From assembly GCF_007559025.1 (NCBI RefSeq), contig NZ_CP041765.1, positions 2,104,679 through 2,168,678 of the forward strand: 64,000 nt of DNA, given 5' to 3'. The translations under genes and the position numbers were made by a program. This stretch comes from Tomitella fengzijianii (GTDB taxonomy: Bacteria > Actinomycetota > Actinomycetes > Mycobacteriales > Mycobacteriaceae). Below the pieces are notes generated by a model, which saw only the letters and a program-made list of their open reading frames with translations, did not search any database and had not been told where the DNA came from. This document shows positions 33,828-44,136 of the stretch, piece after piece. Position 1 is the first letter of the stretch. Each line of letters starts with the position of its first letter.

Positions 33828-35072
33828 GTGCCCCAGAACCTCTTCCCCCTCGACTCGACCAAGCCGTTCACCGACCAGCAGGTCACCGGCCACAACCGCT
33901 GGCACCCGGACATCCCGCCGGCGGTCACCGTCAAGCCGGGCGACGAGTTCCGCGCGGACTGCCGCGAATGGTTCGACGGGTACATCCGCAACGACGACTC
34001 CGCCGAGGACATCCGCACGGCTCCGATGAGCAAGGTGCACGCGCTGTCCGGACCGTTCCGGGTCGCGGGCGCGCAGCCGGGCGACCTGCTTGTGGTCGAC
34101 ATCCTCGAGGTGGGCCCCATCCCGCAGGAGACGGGACCGCTCGCCGGGCAGGGCTGGGGCTACACCGGCATCTTCGCCAAGGCCAACGGCGGCAGCTTCC
34201 TCGTCGACCAGTTCCCCGACGCCTACAAGGCCGTGTGGGACTTCTCCGGCCGCAAGGCCACCTCGCGCCACGTCCCGCACGTGGCCTTCACCGGGATCAC
34301 CCACCCCGGGCTCATGGGCACGGCGCCATCGACGGCGATGCTGGGCAAGTGGAACACGCGCGAGGCCGCCCTGATCGCCACCGACCCGGAGCGTGTGCCG
34401 CCGCTGGCGCTGCCGCCCGAGCCGCGGGACGCGGTGCTGACCACGCTCGCCGGCGCCGAGCACGACCGCGTCGCCGCCGAGGCCTGCCGCACCGCGCCGC
34501 CGCGCGAGAACGGCGGCAACATGGACATCAAGAACCTCACCGCCGGCAGCCGAGTGTTCTACCCCGTCTACGTCGACGGAGCCAACCTGTCCGTGGGCGA
34601 CCTGCACTTCTCGCAGGGCGACGGCGAGATCACCTTCTGCGGCGCCATCGAGATGGGCGGGTTCATCGACCTGCGCGTGGACCTGATCAAGGGCGGGATG
34701 GACACCTACAACGTCCACGAGAACCCGGTGTTCATGCCCGGCAACACGCCCCCGCAGTATGCGGAGTGGTTGGCGTTCTCCGGGACGTCCGTCACCCTCG
34801 ACGGCGAACAGCGCTACCTCGACTCGCAGCTGGCCTACCAGCGCGCCTGCCTGCACGCCATCGACTTCCTCACCACCTTCGGCTACAGCCCCGAGCAGGC
34901 GTACCTGCTGCTGGGCGCGGCACCGATCGAGGGCCGCTTCTCCGGCGTGGTCGACATCCCGAACTCGTGCGCGACGGTCTACCTGCCGACGGCGATCTTC
35001 GAGTTCCCCGTCGCCCCGTCCGCGGACGGGCCCGTACGGATCGATCCCGGAATCGGCGCGCCGCGGGCGTGA
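33828..35072 (+). CDS. fmdA: Formamidase / acetamidase
   Basis: This 414-residue enzyme hydrolyses formamide to formate and ammonia. It matches FmdA throughout: TVKPGDEFRADCREWFDG near the start, DLLVVDILEVGP, a WDFSGRKATSRHVP segment, GGNMDIKNLTAGSRVFYPV, and the C-terminal YLLLGAAPIEGRFSGVVDIPN. The GTG start has AAGGAGG nine bases upstream. With fmdB directly upstream it forms the usual formamidase pair. It provides nitrogen from short-chain amides. Confidence 0.92.
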   Translation: MPQNLFPLDSTKPFTDQQVTGHNRWHPDIPPAVTVKPGDEFRADCREWFDGYIRNDDSAEDIRTAPMSKVHALSGPFRVAGAQPGDLLVVDILEVGPIPQETGPLAGQGWGYTGIFAKANGGSFLVDQFPDAYKAVWDFSGRKATSRHVPHVAFTGITHPGLMGTAPSTAMLGKWNTREAALIATDPERVPPLALPPEPRDAVLTTLAGAEHDRVAAEACRTAPPRENGGNMDIKNLTAGSRVFYPVYVDGANLSVGDLHFSQGDGEITFCGAIEMGGFIDLRVDLIKGGMDTYNVHENPVFMPGNTPPQYAEWLAFSGTSVTLDGEQRYLDSQLAYQRACLHAIDFLTTFGYSPEQAYLLLGAAPIEGRFSGVVDIPNSCATVYLPTAIFEFPVAPSADGPVRIDPGIGAPRA

Positions 35073-35115
35073 ATCCGGCGGTCCGAACTGGGCGTATCGC
35101 GTGCACGTGCCACCC

Positions 35116-35158
35116 GTTCTCAGGCGGCGTCGATCGCATTCCGGCCCACGCCGAGAAC
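35116..35158. terminator. Candidate bidirectional terminator hairpin
   Basis: GTTCTCaGGCG at 35116-35126 pairs with CGCCGAGAAC at 35149-35158, with one bulged base. It lies between the convergent fmdA and enoyl-CoA hydratase stops. No T run follows, as is normal for high-GC actinobacteria. Confidence 0.4.
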
Positions 35159-35199
35159 GCGGGCCCCTTCGGATGACCGCAGGCGCGGCGGCCGGTCAC

Positions 35200-36111
35200 T
35201 CAGTCGAACGAGCCGTGCCGCCCCGCGCCGCCGGCGAAGCGCCCGGCGCCGTCGATGCCGTCCGCCTCGAGTGAGCGCATCCCGATCGCGAACTCCTCCG
35301 CCATCGCATCGCGTTCCGAGGAACCCCACTGGGCGAGCACCGACATGCGGTCCCCGCGCATGCAGGTCTGCGGGAACTCCGCGATGCGCGCCGCCAGGTC
35401 CTGCGCGTACGCCAGCGCCGTGCCGTCGGGCACCAGACGGTTGACCAGGCCCATGTACTCGGCCTCCGCGGCGGGGACGGGTCTGCCGGTGAGGACCATG
35501 TCCATCGCCCGCGACTGGCCGATCAGCCGTGGCAGCCGCACCGTCCCGCCGTCGATGAGCGGGACGCCCCAGCGACGGCAGAACACGCCGAACACGGCCG
35601 ACTCGTCGGCGACCCGCATATCGCACCACGCCGCGAGCTCCAGGCCCCCGGCGACGGCGTACCCGGAGACGGCGGCGATCACCGGCTTGTCCAGGCGCAT
35701 GCGCGTGATCCCCATGGGGCCGTCGCCGTCCGTGCCGATCCTGTTCCCCTCGGTGGTGCCGACCGTCTTGAGGTCCGCTCCGGCGCAGAAGGTGCCGCCC
35801 TCGCCGTGCAGGACGGCCACGCGGGAGTCGGAACGCTCGAACGCGCGGAAGGCCTCGGCGAGCTCGGCCGCCATCCGCCCGTCGACCGCGTTGCGCCGGT
35901 CCGGACGCGCCATCGTCACTGTGGTGACGTACCCGTCCGTACTCACGGCGATGTCGAGGAAGCCCGGCCGACCGCTGTTCTCCCACCGTCCGGCCACCAC
36001 GTTGTCTCCCGACACCCCTGTGCCGCCCGCGATCCCGTTGTCCGCTGCCATACCGTCGCCGCCTGTCATCCGTCCGTCTCCCGTGGCACGCCCGCCGCGA
36101 CCACCCGTCAC
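35200..36111 (-). CDS. Enoyl-CoA hydratase/isomerase family protein
   Basis: This 303-residue crotonase has an oxyanion-hole segment GEGGTFCAGADLK, then KPVIAAVSGYAVAGGLELAAWCDMR. The Glu at the hydratase position after ...GGVPLIDGG... is replaced by Pro/Leu, so it may be an isomerase or a dehalogenase-like variant. The GTG start overlaps the stop of the acyl-CoA ligase gene. The first 40 residues are Gly/Asp-rich and repetitive, and later ATGs (36069, 36051) may be the true start. The pair suggests beta-oxidation or degradation of an unusual acyl chain. Confidence 0.85.
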   Translation of the reverse strand: MTGGRGGRATGDGRMTGGDGMAADNGIAGGTGVSGDNVVAGRWENSGRPGFLDIAVSTDGYVTTVTMARPDRRNAVDGRMAAELAEAFRAFERSDSRVAVLHGEGGTFCAGADLKTVGTTEGNRIGTDGDGPMGITRMRLDKPVIAAVSGYAVAGGLELAAWCDMRVADESAVFGVFCRRWGVPLIDGGTVRLPRLIGQSRAMDMVLTGRPVPAAEAEYMGLVNRLVPDGTALAYAQDLAARIAEFPQTCMRGDRMSVLAQWGSSERDAMAEEFAIGMRSLEADGIDGAGRFAGGAGRHGSFD

Positions 36112-37646
36112 GCCCGTCCCGCCTCATCGCTCAGCTGCGCGCGCAGTTCACGCCGCAGCAGCTTGCCGACGGGCGATTTCGGGATCGCGTCGACGAAGCG
36201 CACCGACTTGGGCACCTTGTAGCCGGCCAGGTGCGCGCGCGTCAGCTCCCGCAGTTCCGACTCGGTCACATCCGCGCCCGGCACCACCGCGACGAACGCG
36301 GTCACCGCCTCCACCCACTTCTCGTCCGGCCCGCCCACCACCGCGCACTCCGCGACGGCGGGATGCCGCAGCAGGACGTCCTCCACCTCACGTGGGTAGA
36401 CGTTGTATCCGCCTGTGATGATCATGTCGCTGCTGCGGTCCACCAGGTGGACGTACCCGGCCGCATCGGACCGGGCCATGTCCCTGGTGCGCAGCCAGCC
36501 GTCGGCGGTGCGCACCTGCTCATTGAGCTCGTCGGCGCCGTAGTAACCCTGCATCACGAACGGCGCCTGCACCTGCATTTCACCGATTTCGCCCGCGGGC
36601 ACCGGTTCTCCCCGGTCGTCCGCGATACGCAACCGCACGTCCGACGACGGCTTCCCGCACGAACCCCACAGATCGCTGTTCCGGTGGTCCTCCTTGGTGA
36701 GCACGGTGATCGCCAGCGGCGCCTCCGTCTGCCCGTAGTACTGGCAGAACTTCTGGCCGAACACCGCGATGCCCTGTTCCAGGACCGGCCTGGGCATGGG
36801 GCTGGCGCCGTAGATGATGGTGCGCAGCGACGACACGTCCGCGTCGTCGACCGCTCCCGAGTTCAGCAGCATGGCCAGCATCGTCGGCACCATGTTGACC
36901 TCCGTGGCCCGCAGCCGGACGATCGCCTCGACGAACCCGCGCGGCTCGAAACCCGGCAGCACCGCGGCCGTGCCCCCGCGCGCGAAGTAGGGCAGGACGA
37001 AGGTGCCGCTGGCGTGGATGAGCGACGCGGCGTGCAGCATCACCGAGCCCGGCCCCGGATCCAGCAGGTTGGCCAGGATGTTGTCGGCCACCGCGCCGTA
37101 GGTGGAATGCGTGTGGACGACGCCCTTCAGTGCGCCCGTGGTTCCGGAGGTGTAGAGCAGCAGCATCGGGTCGTCGGGCGCGATGGCCACCGACGGCGCA
37201 TCGGCCGCCGCGAAGCGGATGTCCAGGACATCGCCGCCGACGCCGTCCACCGGCAGGCAGTCCATGCCCAGCGTCCGCAATCCCGGAATCCGCGCGAGCA
37301 GCTCCTGCGCCCTGCTCGCACTCGGCGCGTCGTGCACGATGACGGACACGTCCGCATCCGCCAGCATCCGCGCCTGCTCGTCCGCGGCGAGTCTCGGGTT
37401 GAGCGGCACGCGCACCAGCCCGCACTTCATCGTCGCGAAGTCCACGGGCACCGTCCACAGGCTGTTGCCGTAGAGCAGGCCCACATGCTCGCCCTTGCGC
37501 AGACCGGCCTCCGCGAAGGCTGCGCCGATCCGGTCCGTGAAGGCGTCGACCTGCGTGAACGACAACGACCTGTCGCCGAACCGCACCGCGACACCGTCCC
37601 CGTGCTCGTCCGCGCCGCGCCGCACGAAATCCAAGGCCAGAGTCAT
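36108..37646 (-). CDS. FadD-like acyl-CoA synthetase
   Basis: This 512-residue AMP-forming ligase has the P-loop TSGTTGALKGV, the YYGQTEAPL A5 core, RTADGWLRTRDMA and the C-terminal Lys in KSPVGKLLRREL. All core motifs are intact. The ATG at 37646 follows GAGG; a GTG two codons earlier is possible. It is translationally coupled to the enoyl-CoA hydratase and divergent from the NTF2-like gene, so the three may form one acyl-CoA pathway. Substrate length is unknown. Confidence 0.88.
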   Translation of the reverse strand: MTLALDFVRRGADEHGDGVAVRFGDRSLSFTQVDAFTDRIGAAFAEAGLRKGEHVGLLYGNSLWTVPVDFATMKCGLVRVPLNPRLAADEQARMLADADVSVIVHDAPSASRAQELLARIPGLRTLGMDCLPVDGVGGDVLDIRFAAADAPSVAIAPDDPMLLLYTSGTTGALKGVVHTHSTYGAVADNILANLLDPGPGSVMLHAASLIHASGTFVLPYFARGGTAAVLPGFEPRGFVEAIVRLRATEVNMVPTMLAMLLNSGAVDDADVSSLRTIIYGASPMPRPVLEQGIAVFGQKFCQYYGQTEAPLAITVLTKEDHRNSDLWGSCGKPSSDVRLRIADDRGEPVPAGEIGEMQVQAPFVMQGYYGADELNEQVRTADGWLRTRDMARSDAAGYVHLVDRSSDMIITGGYNVYPREVEDVLLRHPAVAECAVVGGPDEKWVEAVTAFVAVVPGADVTESELRELTRAHLAGYKVPKSVRFVDAIPKSPVGKLLRRELRAQLSDEAGRA

Positions 37647-37670
37647 CGTCACCTCGCATCAACAGTCGGT

Positions 37671-37686
37671 GTCCGCGCCGGCGGAC
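37671..37686. promoter_or_regulatory. Candidate operator upstream of the acyl-CoA synthetase
   Basis: GTCCGC-GCCG-GCGGAC is a perfect 6-4-6 inverted repeat 25-40 bp upstream of the ATG at 37646. Such a position suits a TetR-type repressor of fatty acid genes. This is inference. Confidence 0.3.
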
Positions 37687-37833
37687 CGCGTCATCGCTCC
37701 ACCACTATCCCGCCTGCGCCCCGCGCCCGGTGCCGAATCGCAACCTTCCCCGCCCCGCCCTGTCAACACCCTGTTCCGGCCGATAGACGGGCCCGCCACC
37801 GCCGGACAGACGTCTCGACTAGTGTCCGATGCC

Positions 37834-38340
37834 ATGGGCACATTCTCCAGAGCCGAGCTGACCGACGCCTTCACCGCATTCCTCGCCGAGGTCGACGACC
37901 TGCACAAGGCCGGGCAGTGGGAGCGCTTCGCCGACCTGTTCACCGACGACGTCGTCTACATCGAGCACGCCTTCGGACGGTTCACCACCCGCGAACAGGT
38001 GCGCGCGTGGTCCGTCAAGACCATGACCTCGTTCCCCGGCAACCACATGACCGCGTTCCCGCCGCTGTGGTACCTGGTGGACGAAGAGCGCGGCCGCATC
38101 GTCGCCGAGGTGGACAACCCCATGCGCGACCCCGGAGACGGATCGGTGCACACCGCCACCAATATCTCCATCTACACCTATGCGGGTGACGGAAAGTGGT
38201 CCGGGGAGGAGGATGTGTACAACCCGATGGAGTTCGCGCAGATGGCCATGGGCTGGTGCGAGCGTGCCCAGGAGCTGGGCACCCTCACCGACGAGGCCCG
38301 CACGTGGATGGACAAGATGCGCAAGGTGCTCCCCCGCTGA
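37834..38340 (+). CDS. SnoaL/NTF2-like protein
   Basis: This 168-residue protein has the SnoaL-like pattern: an N-terminal helix, the RFADLFTDDVVYIEH segment and the alpha+beta barrel ending in NPMEFAQMAMGWCERAQ. Members bind or isomerise polycyclic or acyl substrates. It starts at an ATG that is divergent from the FadD-like gene. The PNPOx-like gene follows by 20 bp. Confidence 0.78.
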   Translation: MGTFSRAELTDAFTAFLAEVDDLHKAGQWERFADLFTDDVVYIEHAFGRFTTREQVRAWSVKTMTSFPGNHMTAFPPLWYLVDEERGRIVAEVDNPMRDPGDGSVHTATNISIYTYAGDGKWSGEEDVYNPMEFAQMAMGWCERAQELGTLTDEARTWMDKMRKVLPR

Positions 38341-38360
38341 GCCGAGGAACGGAGGCCGCG

Positions 38361-38774
38361 ATGACGCCCGAGGGGACGGCCGCGGACACGACGCCGACCA
38401 CGCTGGAACGGGCATTGCCGCGCTACGGCAGCGCCTATCTGCTCACCGTCTCCGACGCCGCCCGGCCGCATGTGGTCGAGGTGTCGGCCAGCCTCGCCGC
38501 CGGGCTGCTGGAGGTGGGCGGGCACGGCCGCAGGTCCGCCTCCAACGCCCGGGCCCGGCCGGAAGTGACGGTGCTGTGCCCCGCGGTCGTCCCCGGCGGA
38601 CACGCGCTGATAGTGGACGGGCGCGCCTCCGTGGCCGAGGACCGGCTGTTCCTCACCGTGACCCGGGCGATTCTGCACCGCTCCGGAGAGCCGGAGGCCT
38701 CGGACGTCACCGCACCCGGCGACGCCGGCCGATGCGTGGCCGACTGCGTCGAGCTGGCGTTCGCGCACGAATAG
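38361..38774 (+). CDS. Pyridoxamine 5'-phosphate oxidase-like flavin/F420 protein
   Basis: This 137-residue protein has a split-barrel pattern (YLLTVSDAARPHVVEV, SASLAAGLLEVGGHGRRSASN, EVTVLCPA) seen in PNPOx-like flavin- or F420-binding proteins. Its start follows GGAGG. It is the last gene of the NTF2-like pair; the function is unknown but could be reduction of an unsaturated substrate. Confidence 0.68.
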   Translation: MTPEGTAADTTPTTLERALPRYGSAYLLTVSDAARPHVVEVSASLAAGLLEVGGHGRRSASNARARPEVTVLCPAVVPGGHALIVDGRASVAEDRLFLTVTRAILHRSGEPEASDVTAPGDAGRCVADCVELAFAHE

Positions 38775-38799
38775 CAGAAGCCACCGCACCGCGCGGCAA

Positions 38800-38825
38800 C
38801 CGGCGGCGCACAGGTGCACCGCCGG
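38800..38825. terminator. Candidate hairpin terminator between convergent genes
   Basis: CCGGCGG (38800-38806) pairs with CCGCCGG (38819-38825) around a 12-base loop, between the PNPOx-like and PspC genes. Confidence 0.4.
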
Positions 38826-38842
38826 CCGAATGGCCCCCGCCG

Positions 38843-39022
38843 TCACGGCTGCTCGGGCATCACGATCCACAGCAGCAGATACAGCAGAACCTGCGGGCCG
38901 GGCAGCAGGCAGCTGACGACGAACACGAGGCGTACCTTCGTCACGTCCCAGCCGAAGTGCCGGGCGATCCCGCCGCACACGCCGGCGATCATCTTCTGGT
39001 CGCGGCTCCTCGTCAGCTTCAC
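38843..39022 (-). CDS. PspC-domain membrane protein
   Basis: This 59-residue protein starts at a GTG with GAGGAGG upstream. It begins MKLTRSRDQKMIAGVCGGIA and continues HFGWDVTKVRLVFVV, which is the PspC signature, then a single helix LLYLLLWIVMPE. In proteobacteria PspC senses membrane stress; small stand-alone PspC proteins in actinobacteria have unknown partners. Confidence 0.85.
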   Translation of the reverse strand: MKLTRSRDQKMIAGVCGGIARHFGWDVTKVRLVFVVSCLLPGPQVLLYLLLWIVMPEQP

Positions 39023-39148
39023 TGCGGCCTCCTCGTCGGTGTCGGTGAGTACACCCCAGGCTGCCGACGCGACGCGCCCCTGGCATCCGGGGAACCCCCG
39101 AAATGCGCCCGGAATCTCCTGCTTGGACACGCACCGACGGCTACGGCC

Positions 39149-40195
39149 TCAGAACAGCATCGGCTGGGGCTCCCGATCCGCGTCACCGGGCACCGCCGTC
39201 GGGCCGCCTCCGCGGGGCCCGGCCCCGGCATCACCCTCCGACGCGCCGCCGCCGTTCACCAGCCCGTGCTTGTCCAGCAGAGGTGTCACCCGCTCGCGCA
39301 GCCATATCTTGTACTCCACCGGCACGTACGCGCCGCGGCCGTATAGCCGCCGATAGCGGCCCACCAGCTTGGGATGCTCGCGGGCCAGCCACTCCATGAA
39401 CCATCCGCGGGTGCTGCCGCGCAGGTGCATGGGGATCACCGTGACCGACCGGGCGCCCGCCTCCGCGACGGCCGCGAACAGCGCGTCGAGCTCGCGTTGC
39501 CCGTCGGTGATGTAGGGGATCACCGGGGCCACCATGACGTGCGGGGTGAAACCGGCCGCACACGCCGCCCGGATGAGCTCCAGGCGCGCGGCGGGCGAGG
39601 GCGTTCCCGGCTCGACGGCCTTCTGCACCGACGGGTCCAGCATGGCCAGCGACACCGCCAGGGAGACGTCCACCCGCTCGGATGCCGCCGTGAGCAGCGG
39701 CAGGTCGCGGCGCAGCAGCGTGCCCTTGGTGAGTATGGAGAACGGAGTGCCGGAACCGGACAACGCGCGGATGATCCCGGGCATGAGCCGGTAGCGGCCC
39801 TCCGCCCGCTGGTACGGGTCCGTGTTGGTGCCCAGCGCCACCGGCTCGCCCCGCCACGACCGGCGGGCGAGCTCCCGGCGCAGCACCGCGGCGATGTTCA
39901 TCTTGACCACGATCTGCGTGTCGAAATCCTCGCCTGCGTCCAGGTCCAGGTACTCGTGCGTGGGGCGGGCGAAGCAGTACCGGCACTGGTGCAGGCATCC
40001 GCGCATGGGGTTGACGGTCCACCGGAACGGCAGCCGCGCCCCCTCCGGCACCTTCGACAGGGCGCTCTTGCACAGCACCTCGTGGAAGGTGACCCCCTCG
40101 AACTCGGGCGTGGCCACGGTGCGCACCAGCCCGGCGCGCCCGAGCCCCGGCAGCGCCCCGTCGTCCACATCGAGCGTTTGTTCGATCCACCGCAT
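39149..40195 (-). CDS. Rv2578c-family radical SAM protein
   Basis: This 348-residue protein matches the Rv2578c family in length and sequence (MRWIEQTLDVDDGALPGL, FHEVLCKSALSKVPEGA, YCFARPTHEYLDLD). The 4Fe-4S/SAM site is CLHQCRYCF. The NTDPYQRAEGRYRLMPGIIRAL and TKGTLLRRDLPLL segments are family signatures. Its function is unknown, but it resembles spore photoproduct lyase-like or DNA-acting radical SAM proteins. In M. tuberculosis it lies near hisS, as here. The ATG at 40195 gives a match with the family start. Confidence 0.88.
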   Translation of the reverse strand: MRWIEQTLDVDDGALPGLGRAGLVRTVATPEFEGVTFHEVLCKSALSKVPEGARLPFRWTVNPMRGCLHQCRYCFARPTHEYLDLDAGEDFDTQIVVKMNIAAVLRRELARRSWRGEPVALGTNTDPYQRAEGRYRLMPGIIRALSGSGTPFSILTKGTLLRRDLPLLTAASERVDVSLAVSLAMLDPSVQKAVEPGTPSPAARLELIRAACAAGFTPHVMVAPVIPYITDGQRELDALFAAVAEAGARSVTVIPMHLRGSTRGWFMEWLAREHPKLVGRYRRLYGRGAYVPVEYKIWLRERVTPLLDKHGLVNGGGASEGDAGAGPRGGGPTAVPGDADREPQPMLF

Positions 40196-40263
40196 GAACA
40201 CAGTCGAACAGCCGTTTGCACTCCGTGTCAAGCGTGATGGCGCCCGGCCCGTCACCGCCACGG

Positions 40264-40321
40264 CGTTTGGTGGACATTTGGTCGGAAATCGGCGCGAAAA
40301 CAGCCAAATGTCCACCAAACG
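40264..40321. repeat. 58-bp palindromic repeat, copy A
   Basis: CGTTTGGTGGACATTTGG at the left end pairs perfectly with the right end over 18 bases, leaving a 22-base loop. A second 58-bp copy (59580-59637), about 83 percent identical, lies inside a coding sequence. This identifies a dispersed palindromic element. Confidence 0.8.
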
Positions 40322-40396
40322 GGGGCTGACTGCAGCGGACCCGGCGCACCAAACGGGGGCTGACTGCAGCGGACCCGGCGCACCAAACGGGGGCTG
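40314..40396. repeat. 34-bp tandem repeat, about 2.4 copies
   Basis: Units at 40314-40347 and 40348-40381 are identical; a third partial copy runs 40382-40396. Each begins ACCAAACGGGGGCTG. The first overlaps the right end of palindromic repeat copy A. Copy number may vary between strains. Confidence 0.85.
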
Positions 40397-40409
40397 CCAG
40401 CGGCGGGAC

Positions 40410-41093
40410 CTACCCCGTGATGGCGCGGACCTGCGCGCTCGTCACCGTCGCGCCCGCGTGTCCACCGCCGCCGGTCGCCTGGATCGCCTTGTACAGCGGC
40501 CGCTCCGGCAGCGGGGTGCCCACGGCCTCGGCGCGCAGGTGCGCCTTGAGCAGGTCGGCGAGCTCGGTCATCGTGGCCGGGCCGTCCGGTACCGAGGCGC
40601 CGGCGGAACCGTCGGCCTCCGGTTCGATCACCTCGTGGCGGGCGAGCGTGTCGGCCTCCCGCAACCCCCTCTCCAGGGCCGCCACCGAGTCGATGGGCAG
40701 CTCGCGGCCCCGCTCCCCCGAATACACCGCGAGGGTCACCGCCACGTTGTCCGCCCGCAGCATCGCCTGGTCCACCCGCGAGCGATTGACAGTGATCGCC
40801 ACCGAGCCCGCCGTGGCCAGGTCCACCACACGCGTGGGCCCCGAACGCGAGGTGAGCACAGTGCCCTCGATCGACTGGTTGCGCCGCAACCCGGCGACGG
40901 CGATGACCACCAGCGGCACCGCGATCACGAGCGCGACGATCACCCCGGCCCACCAGGTGAAGTTGACCCCGAAGAACATCCCGAGGATCACGCCGACGCC
41001 CACGGCGATGAGCAGCAGGCGCTGCAGCTTGGGCCGCACCTCGGCGGGCGCGACCAGGTTGACGTTGACGGCGCCGTCAGCCAAGACGATCAC
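40410..41093 (-). CDS. Uncharacterised membrane protein
   Basis: This 227-residue protein has two adjacent transmembrane helices near residues 25-66 ([38 protein letters not shown]), then a cytoplasmic C-terminal domain of about 160 residues without recognised motifs. The GTG start overlaps the hisS stop by 17 bp, so it is coupled to hisS. The family is common in actinobacteria next to hisS but without known function as far as I recall. Confidence concerns the gene, not its role. Confidence 0.75.
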   Translation of the reverse strand: MIVLADGAVNVNLVAPAEVRPKLQRLLLIAVGVGVILGMFFGVNFTWWAGVIVALVIAVPLVVIAVAGLRRNQSIEGTVLTSRSGPTRVVDLATAGSVAITVNRSRVDQAMLRADNVAVTLAVYSGERGRELPIDSVAALERGLREADTLARHEVIEPEADGSAGASVPDGPATMTELADLLKAHLRAEAVGTPLPERPLYKAIQATGGGGHAGATVTSAQVRAITG

Positions 41094-42348
41094 GCACCTC
41101 GGTCACCGCCGCGCCGAGATCCACGGGCGTCTGCTCGCCGGTGGACAGGTCCTTGATGCCGACGACCCCCTGTTCCAGGTCCCGCTCGCCCAGCACCAGC
41201 GCGAAGCGCGCGCCGGACTTGTCGGCGGCCTTCATCGCGCCCTTGAGCCCGCGGCCCCCGTAGGCCATGTCCACCCGGATCCCGGCCGCGCGCAGGTTGC
41301 GGCCCAGCACCACCATCTCCCGGGTGGCGGCGTCGCCGAGCGGCACGCCGAACACCTCGCAGCGCGCGCGTGCGCCGGCGACGGCGATCCCCTCCGCCCC
41401 CATCGCCAGCATGGTGCGGTCCACGCCGATGCCGAACCCGATGCCGGACAGCTCCTGGCCGCCGAGCTGCGCCATCAGCCCGTCGTACCGTCCGCCGCCG
41501 CCGATCCCGGACTGCGCGCCCAGGCCGTCGTGCACGAACTCGAACGTCGTCTTGGTGTAGTAGTCGAGCCCGCGCACCATCCGCGGGTTGATCTCGAAGG
41601 GCACGCCCATCGCCTCGAGGTGCCCCAGCACTTGGTCGAAGTGCGCCTTGCAGCCCTCGCACAGGTGATCCCGCATCAGCGGCGCGTCGGCGGTCAGCGC
41701 GCGCACGTCCGCGCGCTTGTCGTCGAGGACGCGCAGCGGGTTGATCTCCGCCCGGCGCTTGGTCTCCTCGTCCAGCGGAAGGGCGAACAGGAACTCCTGC
41801 AGCGCCTGCCGGTAGCGGGGCCGGCACTCCGCGTCGCCCAGGGAGGTGACCTCCAGGCGGAAGCCGCTGAGCCCCAGCTCCCGGAAGCCGGCGTCGGCCA
41901 CCGCGATCACCTCGGCGTCCAGCGCAGGATCGTCCACCCCGATGGCCTCCACGCCCACCTGCTGCAGCTGGCGATACCGGCCCGCCTGCGGGCGCTCGTA
42001 GCGGAAGAACGGCCCCGCGTAGCTCAGCTTCACCGGCAGTGCGCCGCGGTCGAGCCCGTGCTCGATCACCGCGCGCATCACCCCCGCGGTGCCCTCGGGG
42101 CGCAGCGTCACCGAGCGGTCGCCGCGGTCGTCGAAGGTGTACATCTCCTTGGAGACCACGTCCGTGGACTCGCCGACGCCACGGGCGAAGAGCGCGGTGT
42201 CTTCGAAGATCGGCAGCTCGATGTGCCCGAAGCCCGCCAGCCGTGCCGCCCCGGTGAGCGCATCGCGCACCGCGGTGAACGCGGCCGAGTCCGGCGGGTA
42301 GTAGTCGGGGATGCCCTTGGGGGCGCGGAAGATGCTGCTCGAACTCAC
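41077..42348 (-). CDS. hisS: Histidyl-tRNA synthetase
   Basis: This 423-residue class II synthetase charges tRNA-His. Class II motif 2 is visible in [15 protein letters not shown] and motif 3 in [10 protein letters not shown]; the histidine-binding signature is [15 protein letters not shown] with [10 protein letters not shown] longer upstream frame (to 42453) is not conserved. The GTG at 42348 is preceded by AAAGG ten bases away. The downstream membrane protein overlaps its stop. Confidence 0.95.
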   Translation of the reverse strand: MSSSSIFRAPKGIPDYYPPDSAAFTAVRDALTGAARLAGFGHIELPIFEDTALFARGVGESTDVVSKEMYTFDDRGDRSVTLRPEGTAGVMRAVIEHGLDRGALPVKLSYAGPFFRYERPQAGRYRQLQQVGVEAIGVDDPALDAEVIAVADAGFRELGLSGFRLEVTSLGDAECRPRYRQALQEFLFALPLDEETKRRAEINPLRVLDDKRADVRALTADAPLMRDHLCEGCKAHFDQVLGHLEAMGVPFEINPRMVRGLDYYTKTTFEFVHDGLGAQSGIGGGGRYDGLMAQLGGQELSGIGFGIGVDRTMLAMGAEGIAVAGARARCEVFGVPLGDAATREMVVLGRNLRAAGIRVDMAYGGRGLKGAMKAADKSGARFALVLGERDLEQGVVGIKDLSTGEQTPVDLGAAVTEVRDRLG

Positions 42349-42406
42349 TGTGGCAGGGCGCCTTTCATGACGGGGGATGGCGGCTTGGGGCCTTGCGCGC
42401 CCCGGC

Positions 42407-43084
42407 TCAGCCCACGTTGAGGCCGGCCAGGAACGGGTTGGTGGCACGCTCATCGCCGATGGTGGACTGGCCGCCGTGGCCGGGGAGCACCACCGTGCGC
42501 TCGTCCAGCGGCAGCAGGCGCGCGGCGATCGAGTCGAGCAGCTGCTGGTGGTTCCCGCCGGGCAGGTCGCTGCGGCCGATGGAGCCCGCGAATAGCGTGT
42601 CCCCGGTCAGCGCCACGGGTACGGGGCCCTGCTCGGTCTGCGCGGTGGTGAGGAAGTCGACCGACCCCTGCGTGTGCCCGGGGGTGTGCAGCACGTCGAA
42701 CTCCAGTCCCGCGAGGGCGAGGTGGTCGCCCTGCGCCAGCGCGATCACCTCGTCGGGCTCGACGAACTCCGCGTCGCCGATGATCTGCGCCATGCCCGGG
42801 CCCATCCCGCGGCCCGGGTCGGCCAGCATGTGGCGGTCCTCTGGGTGGATGTAGGCGGGGATGGCGAACTCCCGGCACGCCGGTGCGACCGACCAGGTGT
42901 GGTCGAGGTGCCCGTGGGTGAGCAGGACCGCGACCGGCGTCAGATCATGCGTGGCGAGCACCTCGCGCAGCGGCTCCATCGCGTCCTGGCCGGGGTCGAC
43001 GATCACGCAGTCGCCACCGTCGCCGGGCGCGACGAGGTAGCAGTTGGTCTGGAACATTCCGGCGGCGAATCCGGTGATGAGCAC
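42407..43084 (-). CDS. MBL-fold hydrolase (glyoxalase II-like)
   Basis: This 225-residue metallohydrolase has TNCYLV near the start, the zinc-binding [11 protein letters not shown] (HxHxDH), [28 protein letters not shown] and VLPGHGG. These match the glyoxalase II-like family found next to hisS in mycobacteria (Rv2581c). It probably hydrolyses a thioester or lactone. The GTG start follows GGAGGG. Confidence 0.92.
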   Translation of the reverse strand: MLITGFAAGMFQTNCYLVAPGDGGDCVIVDPGQDAMEPLREVLATHDLTPVAVLLTHGHLDHTWSVAPACREFAIPAYIHPEDRHMLADPGRGMGPGMAQIIGDAEFVEPDEVIALAQGDHLALAGLEFDVLHTPGHTQGSVDFLTTAQTEQGPVPVALTGDTLFAGSIGRSDLPGGNHQQLLDSIAARLLPLDERTVVLPGHGGQSTIGDERATNPFLAGLNVG

Positions 43085-43248
43085 GGCGCCCTCCTCTCGC
43101 TGCCGGCCTGCCGGCCGACGTTCTGCGGGCCGCCCGGCGGCGTGCTGCCCGGCGGGGTCTCGGGGCTCAAGCCTATGCTGCTCGGCGGGGCCGCTCGACT
43201 CCGGACCGCCCGCCGGGGTACACGCCCCGCGCGACGAAAGGAGCGCCC

Positions 43249-44061
<813 letters not shown>

Positions 44062-44136
44062 AGTCGGGTCATCACCGCCGGTGCAGCTGCCGGTGGAAAC
44101 GGCGCGGCCCACGGGATCGCCCAGCGGCATGCGGGA

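Noticed and set aside
40314-40396. Tandem repeats considered as a CRISPR array
   Set aside because: The units are directly adjacent with no unique spacers, so they are simple tandem repeats.
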